A DNA stretch of 55,837 bases, taken from positions 1 through 55,837 of the forward strand of contig PBLX01000021.1 in NCBI GenBank assembly GCA_002722435.1, given 5' to 3'. Position 1 is the stretch's first letter, and every line of letters starts with the position of its first letter. Shown one piece after another: positions 21,901 to 29,300 of this stretch. Made by a program: the position numbers and the translations under genes. The notes under the pieces were generated by a model. The model ran no database searches. It was not told the origin of the DNA and saw nothing but the letters and a program-made list of their open reading frames with translations. This DNA comes from Legionellales bacterium. Its GTDB lineage: Bacteria > Pseudomonadota > Gammaproteobacteria > Comchoanobacterales > Comchoanobacteraceae.

Positions 21901-22617
21901 TGAGTAATCAGCATGCGTATTTGCTTTGTTGTTCCAAGCATCAAAGACGACTTGACGACCTGATGTGTTCTGATTGTGTATAGAGCCAGTTTTCATCCAA
22001 AATTCAACTGTAACTCCATTATCAAAATTTGCTTTTAAATTTGATTCTCTTGTTCCGGTACCATAGTCTGCTGGCAAGGTTTCGTTTCTGTATAAATTTG
22101 TGTCATATATATTAGAACTTTTATAACTACTGTTTGCCTCATTAGGCAACAAATCTTTAAGTGCTAAACTTTTTGCTGAACCAGTTCCCGGGCCGCCGTT
22201 AAATTGTATGTATTGCTGGGTTGTTGGTATGCCATAATCATCTATTACCTCACTTACGCTATAACCACCGCGTGCTAAGTTGATATAACCAGTTGAGCTA
22301 GGATATAGATTTTTTAAAACATATTTTTCTATATCAAGCGATTCATTCAAAAACTTAGTTAATTCAAATTCAGAACCGTCGTACGGATAAAAATCAGTAA
22401 TTCTTTTTAACGCAGAGTTATAATATAGTCTTGCTGAACCATACGTAGCAAAATTGGCTGGGTCTGAATAATCAACTGTTGGGACAAATCTTTTCTTGTC
22501 AATAATTTTTTGTTGAATGTTTTTTGAAGATTCGGCTTCTTCAAAAATTTCTTTTTCACTCCCAGCCGACAAGCGTGAGTTATCGACCGCGTTATCAAAA
22601 AGTTTTTTAATGCTCAT
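9958..22617 (-). CDS. Giant tail/baseplate protein with four LamG-like domains, 4219 aa
   Basis: At 4219 residues this is the largest gene in the window. It has four concanavalin A/LamG-like beta-sandwich modules: about residues 140-340, 358-605, 2030-2256 and 2330-2535. They carry the hallmarks GWWKL/GWWRL, RIIDFG, W-x-H-V-x-V/L-T-Y-D, a Y-V/I-N-G turn and a closing A-D-x-A-I/V-W strand. LamG domains usually bind glycans or proteins, so a host-receptor or fibre role is plausible. The regions between them are Tyr/Ser/Thr/Pro/Asn-rich and unrecognised. The C-terminus is very basic (six consecutive Arg near 4140, then PPSRNRRSSKPPTRAPSRPK). It overlaps the 512-aa gene by 11 bases and shares a similar N-terminus with it. 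Position after gp6 supports a baseplate-anchored structure. Confidence 0.85.
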   Translation of the reverse strand: MSIKKLFDNAVDNSRLSAGSEKEIFEEAESSKNIQQKIIDKKRFVPTVDYSDPANFATYGSARLYYNSALKRITDFYPYDGSEFELTKFLNESLDIEKYVLKNLYPSSTGYINLARGGYSVSEVIDDYGIPTTQQYIQFNGGPGTGSAKSLALKDLLPNEANSSYKSSNIYDTNLYRNETLPADYGTGTRESNLKANFDNGVTVEFWMKTGSIHNQNTSGRQVVFDAWNNKANTHADYSRLTIELTGTTNRSGGRKDPFIVTVQSGADQPRTIGRMLGLGDKSLHANMGDWNHYALRFYNTGSQKQILKSELYVNGRFSDSGSLSPYALTHSMELVQSSSHDWYVANDTNRYTSYKRLQGWWKLEDPRGEYVIDWSQNGRTGSYGSSSYKPAASSKTPSAYIQSASADFDSALYGVNIGDASLWNGIIGTNQTASNSPKFTISARIRKTGDGGGGYGRIIDFGLKDISLYSNNSNRIKFAVKWKSADGSSGHVVYRTPSASFTNDTWEHVLVTYDAAHAPQSASSDGSVSTDTLPGSLPRIYVNGNEKTVELESGAPTGSFFGIVNQNCVIGNVSQRNRNWEGEIADVAIWDIVLDQTDIKALGHAQDYRQPFTRIPELNDKSMQARIGALITNPISSSATAGAGRLSGSIDEFRYWKTSRNAREIGTNWFTNVRGGSNSDIFSADLGVYYKFNEGITTDTSVDSVVLDYAGRATNGVFVGYSTNCRNTGSAIVSASAANKEFEDPIIRTEHPRYIRLRDELHQTGSSYDYSNNAALIAHVPGWIQDEEPESTNSHLRYITHVIGAYLDKLKLQIAEVPKIKFAQYPSASHKVYPMAEHYPQSLGLYVPELFVDSTILEKFMNRSDTQNFENDIEETKNLIYQNLYRNLADIYKTKGTEKAIRNVLRCFNVSDGLLNLKINSNNQEYELRNNLTLKTLTKNFANFNTANNSKAVIYNRSASFPNLSIESVSGSVNGSQNQDPYGFTYEGNFLFPNYSNEVGNFIRDRDYDQISLFGYLQVASGDDDRVKGTDTTKNEDDQATMRVYAVRDKVGSKNAYFKLSSSFMTASQNFVLTSSTYFDLYDNEKWNLSVRVRPKKYPLAPFVTGSGDGTYEVVFAGYTAQAPGVYNSFRLSHDLTGTFAKHIIQSRKRPFVGADRVNLTGAVRYRSDVYASSVAFWMKYIGDDDLIQHAFDFENIGVSSSYKSISVLDTSLYGFNATNADTLVFNWNFGNVTGSDANGNFVVQDFSSGSVTGSTGTARDWVKAVSGYQYTGYGYGFNANSTDVVEKKTINTYKFVDPETVVSADMVQLFSDEDMLFPNLRRNEIVPSFQYSIEKSLYNAISEEMLDFFAGAADFHNIIGRPVNRYRGRYKTLEKLRETFFRRVKEIATVEKYIEYYKWYDEAITTAIAQLVPASSEFVNNISNIIESHVLERNKYKSKLNIIDSDQFWRAYEPVIPHVGGGGDDGVTDTSLESYPGSPRPTVKAPGYWDKRAESKQSEITSNNTTIDTQRDKFKSVIYTKPTYSSSAGLPNLTTVGGIRYMSNKYGDRTRSAGVRTMEIEIDQVKKDKTIIRTQRRVYRIKGGRNFKNHNSIDYTLSAVKPNGPVSKEDGVFVPQNVLLGFVSESIPLKDYIDFSWPDNFIRKKTKMFKVQHGRDWEDGIGYKNTKSTFSFPFNIMSASVQVDSGYNREVVQRVGPNLEITNLHIDGYGHLQEVPMQGIFTQDVVGGHQSRHVPLNDGTDAPENRPEAWRILLGTCNEDSEIGIVPTGAIGLVGPDYPPPDYNPPAGTLPYPYTPHEKAYLFRDHVAKRPVNIRNISQKSGSRGKTTVPGNYQNQYEFLHSFGATQNARQFTDQQPTLPLQLDNVKHTTNIRTFLDRHRGAHGHQQFVGEYNVGYLTGTVNKTIITNRFAGTLGPEANTHGARDFKAGEYSVYSAMPFRNLSVIKPSQNPTGSIPEPAGAVPTTTVVSDIHGRDFGLQSHYGRHTAKFGRDSVVFPSEVARQKYTLNKSFVGYSQYDIYRSSNFLQGWWRLNEDVSSTGTVADSSGNGRSGTFDSSGDRPAFSTTSFPSKFVQTASCVFANSDSDATKIGSPSTWDAIIGSTGSRKWTLAAWIFKTGDGGYVVGRIIDFGDTDISMYTDADDNLRFSARWSTGIAYYESAGTLNLNEWTHVALTYDASDRTNLPRMYINGVETVASSTSGAPGAGATFSGISTEQCYIGNRASEDAGFDGNLADVAVWSSILTPEEIGAIYNASKSPDQYGPGASYDQLPGFHKIHRNSRYTFNIRYDFKDENIPDTGLINEQSIDIDTGARGVIAIVEDSTKRRERVFDAVHADSNNDSVLFTWSGWLKPDSGGLKIFELGWAGSSVKPIHDLRQESGDKLRYYFQTTDGHGTFVNAYYETVDTVMTGSGWKNVVITVSGAHGSMPTGGSVGNTFSGIVGGPTVKIYVNGESKNLYFPGSSCKAYFPTSSENVSNFRGYGSNLTYPLAFFGRVDSISGYEYTGKADEIAMYSTTLTDAEVLALYNGGAPQNLTQSGIEGSSSLLSWWRMGDHPSDDMDGEDQNPTSPFSASNGNIIIDVKNAANLHFTAQRATQADPSLLKAGTSSANLTGQPPATRLVEFVNGYGSRKRYDNGFVTRPIPQNDRQYRWFSSSVIDANNIKYAGYQRTNSEYSPYRSSSAGRQIDYYWTFVTASDAITGSLAGGALFQPTNTRVNTITLDDVQEEMGLLGSELLSNVFAVKNEALVGCERAELNPDYLNQLLHKRGSKHGWGWNKFHQNDHPVLTKLRKSNKLLVSDPTFTSLPMLYGGGQTHYNVPVISTRGRPMLVNIGTIVADPEATRGMSRTSTTFKVTNTNEDIYFSDPRLNDLTNIKIEQTYKSYRDLIRKTRGSANFTLNWVLYSQNIFPSLRNEFVSGTQRTYFQNAFWANEQGNTSHTTESLTIGRRKLFTSPEERDQPYRATLGRYLKPYNSQFVHCSQSAWVLDPSCHFLTRSKPDNQGSPSGQHVYYAYSYNNVYNGFSGELQNEYNGYFDASTANAPDYYATLIYAPPSALYARPHILDTPTSVVSPQGPLIPETGSLPRGSASFLPANRLNIAGSGQALWEAGDQAGYLMKTSSVTTEVGSKSGVVFVSASSQPWWDSYDAFHEDLKLKAKGFAIIPEYRMSRFARHIMQNGIKPSSVYDIDHYELVGQASDFSLRGRFLTSNHPDMPCTASGNRHENFYKDFSNSDFLRNFLKIKKETLLKADEIRLSATGAIRFNPYDGFYPAQRTTQLVSEFSKSFAESFVASSSVRIYTGHKSVTYGKDGRVQMFQYNGKLVQNTLYQPMFAPGILFNSIKSGLAVDYPVIHDPSKVKSGYFGSDTDYLDNYALTITGSHGTGSTSGTSKFRIFSGSDGYTGGEFWDRRLPFEAIIRPKSFLPGYKFMQLETHPSASTQAAFWSSRYGPVQRGDSHFEKQHSHVQMSDQGDDVYSMAARNFFGECANFFLKDSELTTLESKTVTNDLQFSPGETYMARIKLRRSHNGARTYEHEVDTFGNALTDTLAERQARTGYGKGGDTGGDTVGIAMLNNCYGLNGARAYLSSSFSALAAGNVGKPLLMHSEFPIPQDPKRNPDFKETFTMYSRPSAFGPPVAGRPTGSFSTKNIIASGSENEPQHGFYTASFEKTAMDSFSGYNPAFTPPYTNGEAWVDLIFRPSASVAYDLERILAETQTYCWRFDTGPVAELSGSEEFGNNLPKIRGVRGQPTLLPVQQLMGTNCGKFNPELAPSDDNTVPSPYDGFRINVNSMQITSSLDIFGIERVLEQIQGPDGNSAGEVTNKTVGQKWLIRPKWETPMLNFNDDGPHGISANSGTLTLPQNFGAASVPRGMWHQFGTMPTSPDVGVFMEIGEIPLDWLRSHYLVNHEPSIYNNFDVPPRPRKFARKIKSLSKLCGFDRTNSEERLGEIKESMTISEAIVAVPYITNRSIESKAISRLKARNSKNAVEQNLKQFIRIPEPRWEKAINDEGDLLEAGQSIRRLADAMDKYIFPPEFDALNNPDVAPVAMYVLEFEYKFDQNDLSYIWQNIAPRDYKKLSFQKSTCSHNLANNELINASILNNEDLRWMVFKIKQRADTDYYELLVDQAGQATKQIDQKGRRRRRRGRRISPRERARLRQRAKFKAALNRGVQFNWPYDYLSFVELIKIDVDVLMKPPSRNRRSSKPPTRAPSRPKRSDK
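15850..16525 (-). repeat. LamG-like module copy B (residues about 2030-2256 of the 4219-aa protein)
   Basis: This segment encodes LQGWWRLNEDVSSTG, KTGDGGYVVGRIIDFGDTDI, EWTHVALTYDA, LPRMYINGVETVA and GNLADVAVWSSILTPEEI, aligned in order with copy A. A further, more divergent LamG-like module follows at about 15,020-15,600 (FTWSGWLKPDSGG, VKIYVNGESKNLY, ADEIAMYSTTLTDAEVLALY). Boundaries are estimated by eye. Confidence 0.75.
20803..21546 (-). repeat. LamG-like module copy A (residues about 358-605 of the 4219-aa protein)
   Basis: This segment encodes LQGWWKLEDPRGE, then KTGDGGGGYGRIIDFGLKDI, TWEHVLVTYDA, LPRIYVNGNEKTV and GEIADVAIWDIVLDQTDI. The same motifs recur in the same order in copy B at about 15,850-16,525, which points to an internal duplication rather than independent LamG acquisitions. 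Boundaries are estimated by eye. Confidence 0.75.
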
Positions 22618-24145
22618 ACTTCTCTACTCTAAAATTAAATTGCTGGTTTTGCTCTTGCCATGATAAAAGTTCATCATCGTAAAAAGCAATTTTAAATGCA
22701 TATTCATAACCGGGCTGCAAAAGGCTCATGTCAAAATCAAAGTAACTACCAGATACATCATAAGAGAGTCCAGTAGCAAAATCAGATCCTGTATTGTGTG
22801 GGATCGTTTCCAAATTATCAACAGTTCTTATAACTCTGTAGGAAGCACTTGGTATAACCATATGCTCGGCAGTCTCGTTGGCTTTGGTAAAAATTGTTGG
22901 GCTCCAGTTTTTTTCTCTAACATACAAATTGAATCTTGCATTTTGATTTGACATGTAAGAGTTTTTTAAATTTGTAATATTTAAAAAGTAAACTGGCTCG
23001 CGTGTATGTACATTGCCTTTGTATTGTTGGGTGGTGATTGAGCCGGTAAAAAATTCAGTATTCGAATTGTCATGCCAAACATCAAATAATGTATCAAGCG
23101 TGACGTCAGCAGACTTAGTAAGCCCAACAGAGCATGAATATATACCTGTGCTCACATAACCGCCGGTTATTGCCGTTTCGCCCGTGTAAAGACGAAGTTT
23201 GGATCCACTTGGTGCAGTGTTGTCTGATGAACCAGAATACAAACTTACAAATATATCGCCGGTGCCAATACTAGGTATGTTTCTCAATCTGCCTCTTACA
23301 TAGTTGTAAAGATAAATTGTATTTAAATTGTCTTCTGCTGGTGCCAATGAACTACTAAAATAGAAGTTACCTCGGTCATCTCTAGTTGTTGAATTCCATC
23401 TAGCTTCTAAGCAAGGTCTTTTGAAGAAATATTGAGTTCCACGTGCAAAAAATCTTTTTGTATAGTATGATTTTTTAGCGCCATTAGGGTTGTGAATCAT
23501 ATTTTCTGCATTTTCCCCACTAGAATGCGAATAAAAAGCTTCAAAACTAGACGACAACCTAATCCCTAAGCCATAATTTTCTTTAGTGCCGGCAATCCAT
23601 TGTTCGACCATTTCACTAACGTCAATCTCAACATCGCCTATTCCACCTGAAAAATGCTGTGTATACGTTGGAGTGGCATGATATGTACCGCCAATACTCG
23701 ACCAAGCTGCATCTTTACTTGCCCTAATCCAATTTGAGCCAACTTGATTTCTTGTTAAGTCTTTGTATTGTGTAATATCGAGTCCGTCTCCCTCTTCCCA
23801 TGACTGAGATACAGCTTGAACAACAAATTTAAAATTTCTAGGTATTGTTCGCGAGTGCTCTGCTTCAAAAACTCTTAGATAAAAACTAACGCTACCAGAA
23901 GCAGGTAGTGAGCCCGATGCTCTGCTAGCTGATATTTGTGATATTGGAAAGGACATCAGAACTCTAGATAACTCTTGAGACCCAGTTGCTGCTGAACTGC
24001 TTACGGATTGCCTTTCCCAAATAGAATATACTTCAACAACATCAGCTTGACCAGTGTTGGACCCAGTTGCACGTGTAGACAGGTTTTCGTCGTATGTATT
24101 AACTATGGTATTGTCTGCGTTTGCTATAAATCTTTTTATGGACAT
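22607..24145 (-). CDS. Phage structural protein with DNRLRE-like region, 512 aa
   Basis: A 512-residue, Ser/Thr/Asn-rich, beta-looking protein. The segment IDVSEMVEQWIAGTKENYGL, followed by GIRLSSS, resembles DNRLRE-type modules, beta domains found in large surface and structural proteins; this is a motif resemblance only. The N-terminus MSIKRFIANADNTIVN resembles that of the following 4219-aa protein (MSIKKLFDNAVDNSR). The start ATG overlaps the gp6 stop by one base (TAATG), and its own end overlaps the giant gene by 11 bases, so gp6, this protein and the LamG giant are tightly coupled. I infer a baseplate or short-fibre component that docks to the wedge. No enzymatic motif is seen. Confidence 0.8.
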   Translation of the reverse strand: MSIKRFIANADNTIVNTYDENLSTRATGSNTGQADVVEVYSIWERQSVSSSAATGSQELSRVLMSFPISQISASRASGSLPASGSVSFYLRVFEAEHSRTIPRNFKFVVQAVSQSWEEGDGLDITQYKDLTRNQVGSNWIRASKDAAWSSIGGTYHATPTYTQHFSGGIGDVEIDVSEMVEQWIAGTKENYGLGIRLSSSFEAFYSHSSGENAENMIHNPNGAKKSYYTKRFFARGTQYFFKRPCLEARWNSTTRDDRGNFYFSSSLAPAEDNLNTIYLYNYVRGRLRNIPSIGTGDIFVSLYSGSSDNTAPSGSKLRLYTGETAITGGYVSTGIYSCSVGLTKSADVTLDTLFDVWHDNSNTEFFTGSITTQQYKGNVHTREPVYFLNITNLKNSYMSNQNARFNLYVREKNWSPTIFTKANETAEHMVIPSASYRVIRTVDNLETIPHNTGSDFATGLSYDVSGSYFDFDMSLLQPGYEYAFKIAFYDDELLSWQEQNQQFNFRVEKYEH

Positions 24146-25941
24146 TATCTTGCCGTCCCAACAATATCTGTACCGGGGAACTTTATTTCAACGATTGCAT
24201 TTTTAGGAATTACAATCATATTACCATCTGGAGAAGTGTTTTTATCGATGTCGATTGACGCACCTGAATAACTAGTGTCTGTTTTATTAACAACTTTGAC
24301 TTTTAAAACATCTAAAACACCTTCGATAGACTTTAGTTTAGCATATATTTCACTAACTGAAAAGCTTTCTCCGATAAAAAATCCTTCTTCGTAATGTTCA
24401 GTCAGAGCACTAACACACTGTTGTAGGGTGCCATACTTATCTACGCCCGATTTTGTTTTAATACTAAATACTATTCCAAAATTCAAGATAAATGGGTCTA
24501 AAATATCGATTGTATCATTAATCATTCTAAATTCATTTAACCATATTTTTAGATTTTTTTTAATAGTATTATTTGTCTCTATAAGGCTACCAAAAGGATC
24601 TTCTGAGATAACATAAAAATTTAAGTTTCTTTTTTCTGAATCTGGATCTCTTTGAACTGAGCATCTTTTTATTGAACCAAATTGGCCTGGCATTCTATAA
24701 GCAATACTTTCATAATCAGACTGAGTAACTGCCCTATTTTGTGTTGGAAAAGTATCGTAAATTCTTTGCTTAACCTCTGCTGAAGTAGGATTCGTTACAT
24801 CTCCGATAATAGGTACCTCATTGTTTACTTCCAAAGAGCGCCTAACTGTGTTTAATTTACTTGTAACTAAATTGGCTTGATTTTTAAACTGAAACAATGC
24901 AGTTGTTACTTCATTAAGCTGGCCTGCTGCGACATTCGAGTTAATCGGATTAGTGGTTCTAAGTGTAACGATAAGAGAAGTGTTTGATGGCACTATACCA
25001 AATGAATCATTTTTTGATAAACGAGTAGGATCAAAACTAGTATCCGTTACATAATTTTTACCAAAAATATCCATTGCGACAGACTGTGGGTCTGCCACTA
25101 CATCGGTTTGGCCGGCCTTGCCACTTCCAAATTGTAAAAATGTGTTTTGTCTTTCGTGTTCAACAACAAATTTTCTAGATACTAGAAACGGTTTTATAAT
25201 TGATGGAACATTATCATTTTTATGATTTGTATTTGCAACCTCTTTATAGACCATATCTTGCGCTAGATAGCTAACTTGAAAATATTCATTGCCACTTTCA
25301 TCGAAAACAGAAATTATTTCTGAAACATTTCCAGTTTGTAAGCGCACTCTTCTAAATCTTTCGTAATCACCAATATTTATTTTTTCAGTTGCAAACGCGC
25401 CAGAAATAACATTGCCATACGCTTTTATGGCATAATGAGTTGGCGCGCCGGTGGAATCATCAACCCTTGCAACCACTACTGTGTGTCTAGGATCTGAAAA
25501 ATCTATATTTTCCATCAATGTAAAGTGTATTTTTGCAGCTGTAGAAAACTGTGTACCTTTCTTCAAAACGGGTATATAATCTTTATCCGGACCTAAACCA
25601 GTGGGAGAAGCTGGGACTAAAATAAACATTGAAGTTTTACCAAAGGTTGATGGGCGACCAGTATGTTTATAACCCATAACTCTTCCATGTCTAAGTATAT
25701 TATTATACTGATAAGCTGTGTCCAAAAAGGCTTCGTTTACGTTGTAGTCCAAATAAAACGAAAGCTGATCACCTATATAAGAAACGGCATCAACCATTAA
25801 AGAAGCAAATGATGCCTCACTAAAATCTTGAAAAGAATCAGGATAAAGTCTCTCAGCTAATTCTATTAAATCATTTCTGATTGTTTCAAACTCTCTATTT
25901 GTATAGTTGATTGGAACAACCTTTTTTTGGTGTTTAGACAT
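24145..25941 (-). CDS. 6: Baseplate wedge protein, gp6/baseplate-J family, 598 aa
   Basis: The N-terminal pattern (INYTNREFETIRNDLIELAE, FSEASFASLMVDAVSYIGDQ, LSFYLDYNVNEAFLDTAYQ) is characteristic of T4 gp6-like baseplate wedge proteins. In T4, gp6 dimers form the iris ring around the hub and trigger sheath contraction. The length (598 aa) is close to T4 gp6 (about 660). The central part carries the beta-rich J-domain region and a segment typical of the family (TQNRAVTQSDYESIAYRMPG). It follows gp25 by 15 bases and precedes the 512-aa protein with a one-base overlap, reproducing the T4 gene 25-gene 6 order. The start ATG 25941 has AGGG upstream. I am confident of the family. Confidence 0.93.
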   Translation of the reverse strand: MSKHQKKVVPINYTNREFETIRNDLIELAERLYPDSFQDFSEASFASLMVDAVSYIGDQLSFYLDYNVNEAFLDTAYQYNNILRHGRVMGYKHTGRPSTFGKTSMFILVPASPTGLGPDKDYIPVLKKGTQFSTAAKIHFTLMENIDFSDPRHTVVVARVDDSTGAPTHYAIKAYGNVISGAFATEKINIGDYERFRRVRLQTGNVSEIISVFDESGNEYFQVSYLAQDMVYKEVANTNHKNDNVPSIIKPFLVSRKFVVEHERQNTFLQFGSGKAGQTDVVADPQSVAMDIFGKNYVTDTSFDPTRLSKNDSFGIVPSNTSLIVTLRTTNPINSNVAAGQLNEVTTALFQFKNQANLVTSKLNTVRRSLEVNNEVPIIGDVTNPTSAEVKQRIYDTFPTQNRAVTQSDYESIAYRMPGQFGSIKRCSVQRDPDSEKRNLNFYVISEDPFGSLIETNNTIKKNLKIWLNEFRMINDTIDILDPFILNFGIVFSIKTKSGVDKYGTLQQCVSALTEHYEEGFFIGESFSVSEIYAKLKSIEGVLDVLKVKVVNKTDTSYSGASIDIDKNTSPDGNMIVIPKNAIVEIKFPGTDIVGTAR

Positions 25942-25956
25942 ATAAAGCCCTCTTTT

Positions 25957-26325
25957 TTAAATAGTAAATTCTAATAAATCTCTTACATCAATACTTGGAA
26001 TTGAAAAGAATATACTAACTCCTAATAAATTTTTATCTACTTCACTGCCGGCAAAACTTATATCAAGTATTGAAACAGCTGGCATAAACATTTCAACCTG
26101 CTTTCTAATACTAGTATCGATTTTTTTAAATGTCATGTTATTAAAATTTTCAAAAAGAAAATCTTTAATACCTACACCAAATTCCGGTTCCATAATTCTT
26201 TCCCCTTTAGATGTTAGTACTAACATTTTTAAATTTTGCTTTACTAATGTTGTAAAATCATCAATCATGGTGTAACCATTTATTGAGTCTTTGGTAATTG
26301 GTAATTTAACTGCTAATGCTGACAT
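25957..26325 (-). CDS. 25: Baseplate wedge protein gp25-like (GPW/gp25 family), 122 aa
   Basis: A 122-residue protein with the diagnostic GPW/gp25 core KGERIMEPEFGVGIKDFLFE at about residues 60-79; family members share the E/P-E-F-G-x-G-(L/I)-x-x-(L/F)-(L/F)-F-E pattern. In T4, gp25 is the conserved wedge protein that contacts gp6, gp53 and the first sheath ring and helps start sheath polymerisation. The length matches the family (about 110-135). It lies directly upstream of the gp6-like gene, the usual syntenic pair, and 29 bases after the 2369-aa gene. The start ATG 26325 is preceded by AAGGGG. No oddities. Confidence 0.93.
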   Translation of the reverse strand: MSALAVKLPITKDSINGYTMIDDFTTLVKQNLKMLVLTSKGERIMEPEFGVGIKDFLFENFNNMTFKKIDTSIRKQVEMFMPAVSILDISFAGSEVDKNLLGVSIFFSIPSIDVRDLLEFTI

Positions 26326-26354
26326 ACACTGACCCCTTAGTATAAGTAGGATTA

Positions 26355-29300
26355 TTAATCTTTTCCATCACATATAGTATCATTTGCGTTGTAAGGATTA
26401 TCGCGAAGCATTCCTCTAGCCCACCATGGTACCATTCCAGTTGCAGGACTTGGGAACATCTGGCCCCTTAAATTTTTGAGTATTGTTGCTGCTGGATCAT
26501 CATCCCTATCTAATAACTTATCACCCGGTTTAAAGTCTCTAGAATTATAATACCTTCTAAAAAGCCTTTTAATTCTAGCTTTACTATTTCTAAGTAAAAT
26601 TCTATCCCAATTGTCCCATTCGCAAACAAACATTCCACCAAAAAAGCCGGGCTGGCGATCAAAATAGTGACTCCAGCCTTCATTACCGGTCACACCGCTT
26701 TTCTTCATGTTAAACGTGACCTCTGTACCTTTAATTGGATCATCGCTCCCAAAGGGGCTAAAAAGCGTTTTAGGGGTGTGACCCGGGTCGATTTCGTATT
26801 CTCTCTCCTGCTTATAGATGTAGGCGCGTGACCCGGGCTTCACTTTTACTTGGAAGAACGGTGAGTTGCCTAACCAATCGCTTTTCTTAGCCGGATTTGC
26901 AACGAAGTTGCCAGGCGCGAGAAGTGCAAAGAAACCACTAGTTGGAAGCCATGTGTTACTATCACCTTTGCCCGGTGTGATTTCGCCGATGGATGAAAGC
27001 AGTGCCATATCACTATAAATTGCTAGTGTGCCAGTTATTTTCTTAATTGAGAAAATATACGATGTCATAAGTTTATATCTTGCATCTTCTTTGAGCTTGT
27101 TAACGAGACACATTAAAAGCTTGCTGTTTTGTATGGAGCCGTGCCATTGACCACAGGGTACATCGAGCGAATCTACCTCGACAGATGTAATTTCTTTTTT
27201 ACCACTTGGACTCATGTAATAAAATGCAAGTCCAAATCTAACACCCATTTGGCCAATAAATCCAATTTCTTCATCATATTCGTTTGTTATAAGCTCCATT
27301 GTTCCAGGATAATATTCTGTTAATGGTGCTGAACTATTTACCTGTGAATTTATAATATTTTTTGCTTCACTAGTGGTATACCTTCTTCCTTCAATTAAAA
27401 TATATTTCTCTAGTGCATAGGGCTTAACTGCTGATGCGGTTTGAACCGTGCCCAATTCAGCTACGTCACCAATAGGTATGAATGCTTTTGTGACCTTGGG
27501 GTATGGTGCTGCACCGGGGTCAGGCTCGGTTTGGGTACTTAGCGGTATGTTGTCACCTTCACTACCATATGCATTAATTTGTTCTTCGCCTTGAGAGCTT
27601 TTAGTATAACCTTCTGTGCCAGCAATAACCAATTGATCAATCGGAGTTAAAATGTCGTGCGCTGCTTCAGGATCGTCACTGTGGTATTGACCCGCCATAT
27701 AAATAACATCACCATATTCATCAATGTGCGCATGAAACGCTCCTTTATATTCATCACTATAAGCAAATCCATCATCGGGATTTTTATCAACAGCCACTCT
27801 AAACTGTCCGCCATCAGTATAATAAGGTCCAGGAAATTTTACACCCCTACCTTGAGGATCGGGATTATCTGGCGTGGGAAGCCCCATTGGTTTCTCAATA
27901 ATTTTAGGCCCAGCAAATTTTAAGCTGCTCCCATTACACATTTCTTGAAAAATGTAATAGTCAAGATCAAATATGTCAGGATTAAATCCATATTTTCTCA
28001 TATTGCCAACCATTTTTTCTCCCATGACAGTCAACTCATGATTGACAAGCTGCATTAAAATTAATTTTGCATACTCTTCAACTGACTGAACTGCTTCTAA
28101 ATTTTCGTCAGATCTTATGCTTTTCAAACTTTGGAACCACCCGGCTTCACCAGCCATTTTTTTATCAGTCATACCCAAGACAGTTTGTCTAACTTTTTCA
28201 CCATCGGAGCTTCTTCTGTATCTTCTTGTTGTCGTTTTTCTGTATGTGAATCCATAATCTGTTTGAAGATTATTAATAACATCAAATGCGTCTTGTAAAA
28301 ATCCATTCTCTACCGGTGGCTCCAGTGCGCCGGCTTCAACCAAGAAATCATAACACTCAACTGATTGCTCCAAGAATGAATACCAAAATTCTTCATCTTT
28401 AAAAGTAGAAAACGCTTCCCAAAACGCCGGCTGAGCATCTTTAAAATCTTCTTCCATTCTTTCGACAATATAGGCAGAATAAACTGTACTATAATTATCC
28501 GGGAACTTGGGCATAATTTTTGAAAATACAGGAAGTGCTTTAAAAATGTGCGTGCTAACATAAATTCTAATTGCTGCTAATACTGTAACATACAAGCTGA
28601 TTTTAGCATGCCTATTTAATATTCTCTTAAATGGAACTTCTCTTGTACACTCTTCAGAGCCTTGTGTTAACCTTGGATCTTCTGGTAAATTGGGGTAATA
28701 CTTGTAAACCCAACCTTTCAATTCATCAAAATCAATTAAATCTTGGTTATGTGGTTTACAAGGCGTATATTCGGGGAAAAGAACATTTACATAACCATAC
28801 CAACCATCACCAATATTTGGCTTAATGTAAAGTGGAGGTCTCAAATAACTTCCACCAAAAACATTTGGATCTAAATAGATTACTCTAGCTTTGTCACCAT
28901 TATTATAAACATCTCTACTGACACCTAACACCATGTCTTCATTTGAGAGACTTTCGCCATTTAATGTATAATCATAATAAGGTATAAACTGGCCCCTTTC
29001 AATGATTCCGTATTCAATATCGTCCTTAGTCAAGAAATCATAATTCGCTCCATATAAGAATCCGCTCTTATTTTTTCCTATTTCAAGACAAAATCTCTTG
29101 TAAAGATTCGTCATTGTTGAATCATATTCAGATTTTGCGGTACCGACTCCAATACCCGCCATATCCGATAACAAAAGAACTGGAGGGCTAACACTTGGTA
29201 GTTCTCTTAAAACACTAGAAAATTGCGGATAATCTGCTATATCAACCGCTGTTGAATCTTTCATCCCCGGATTATCAGGTATTTTGTTGAAGCAATCCAA

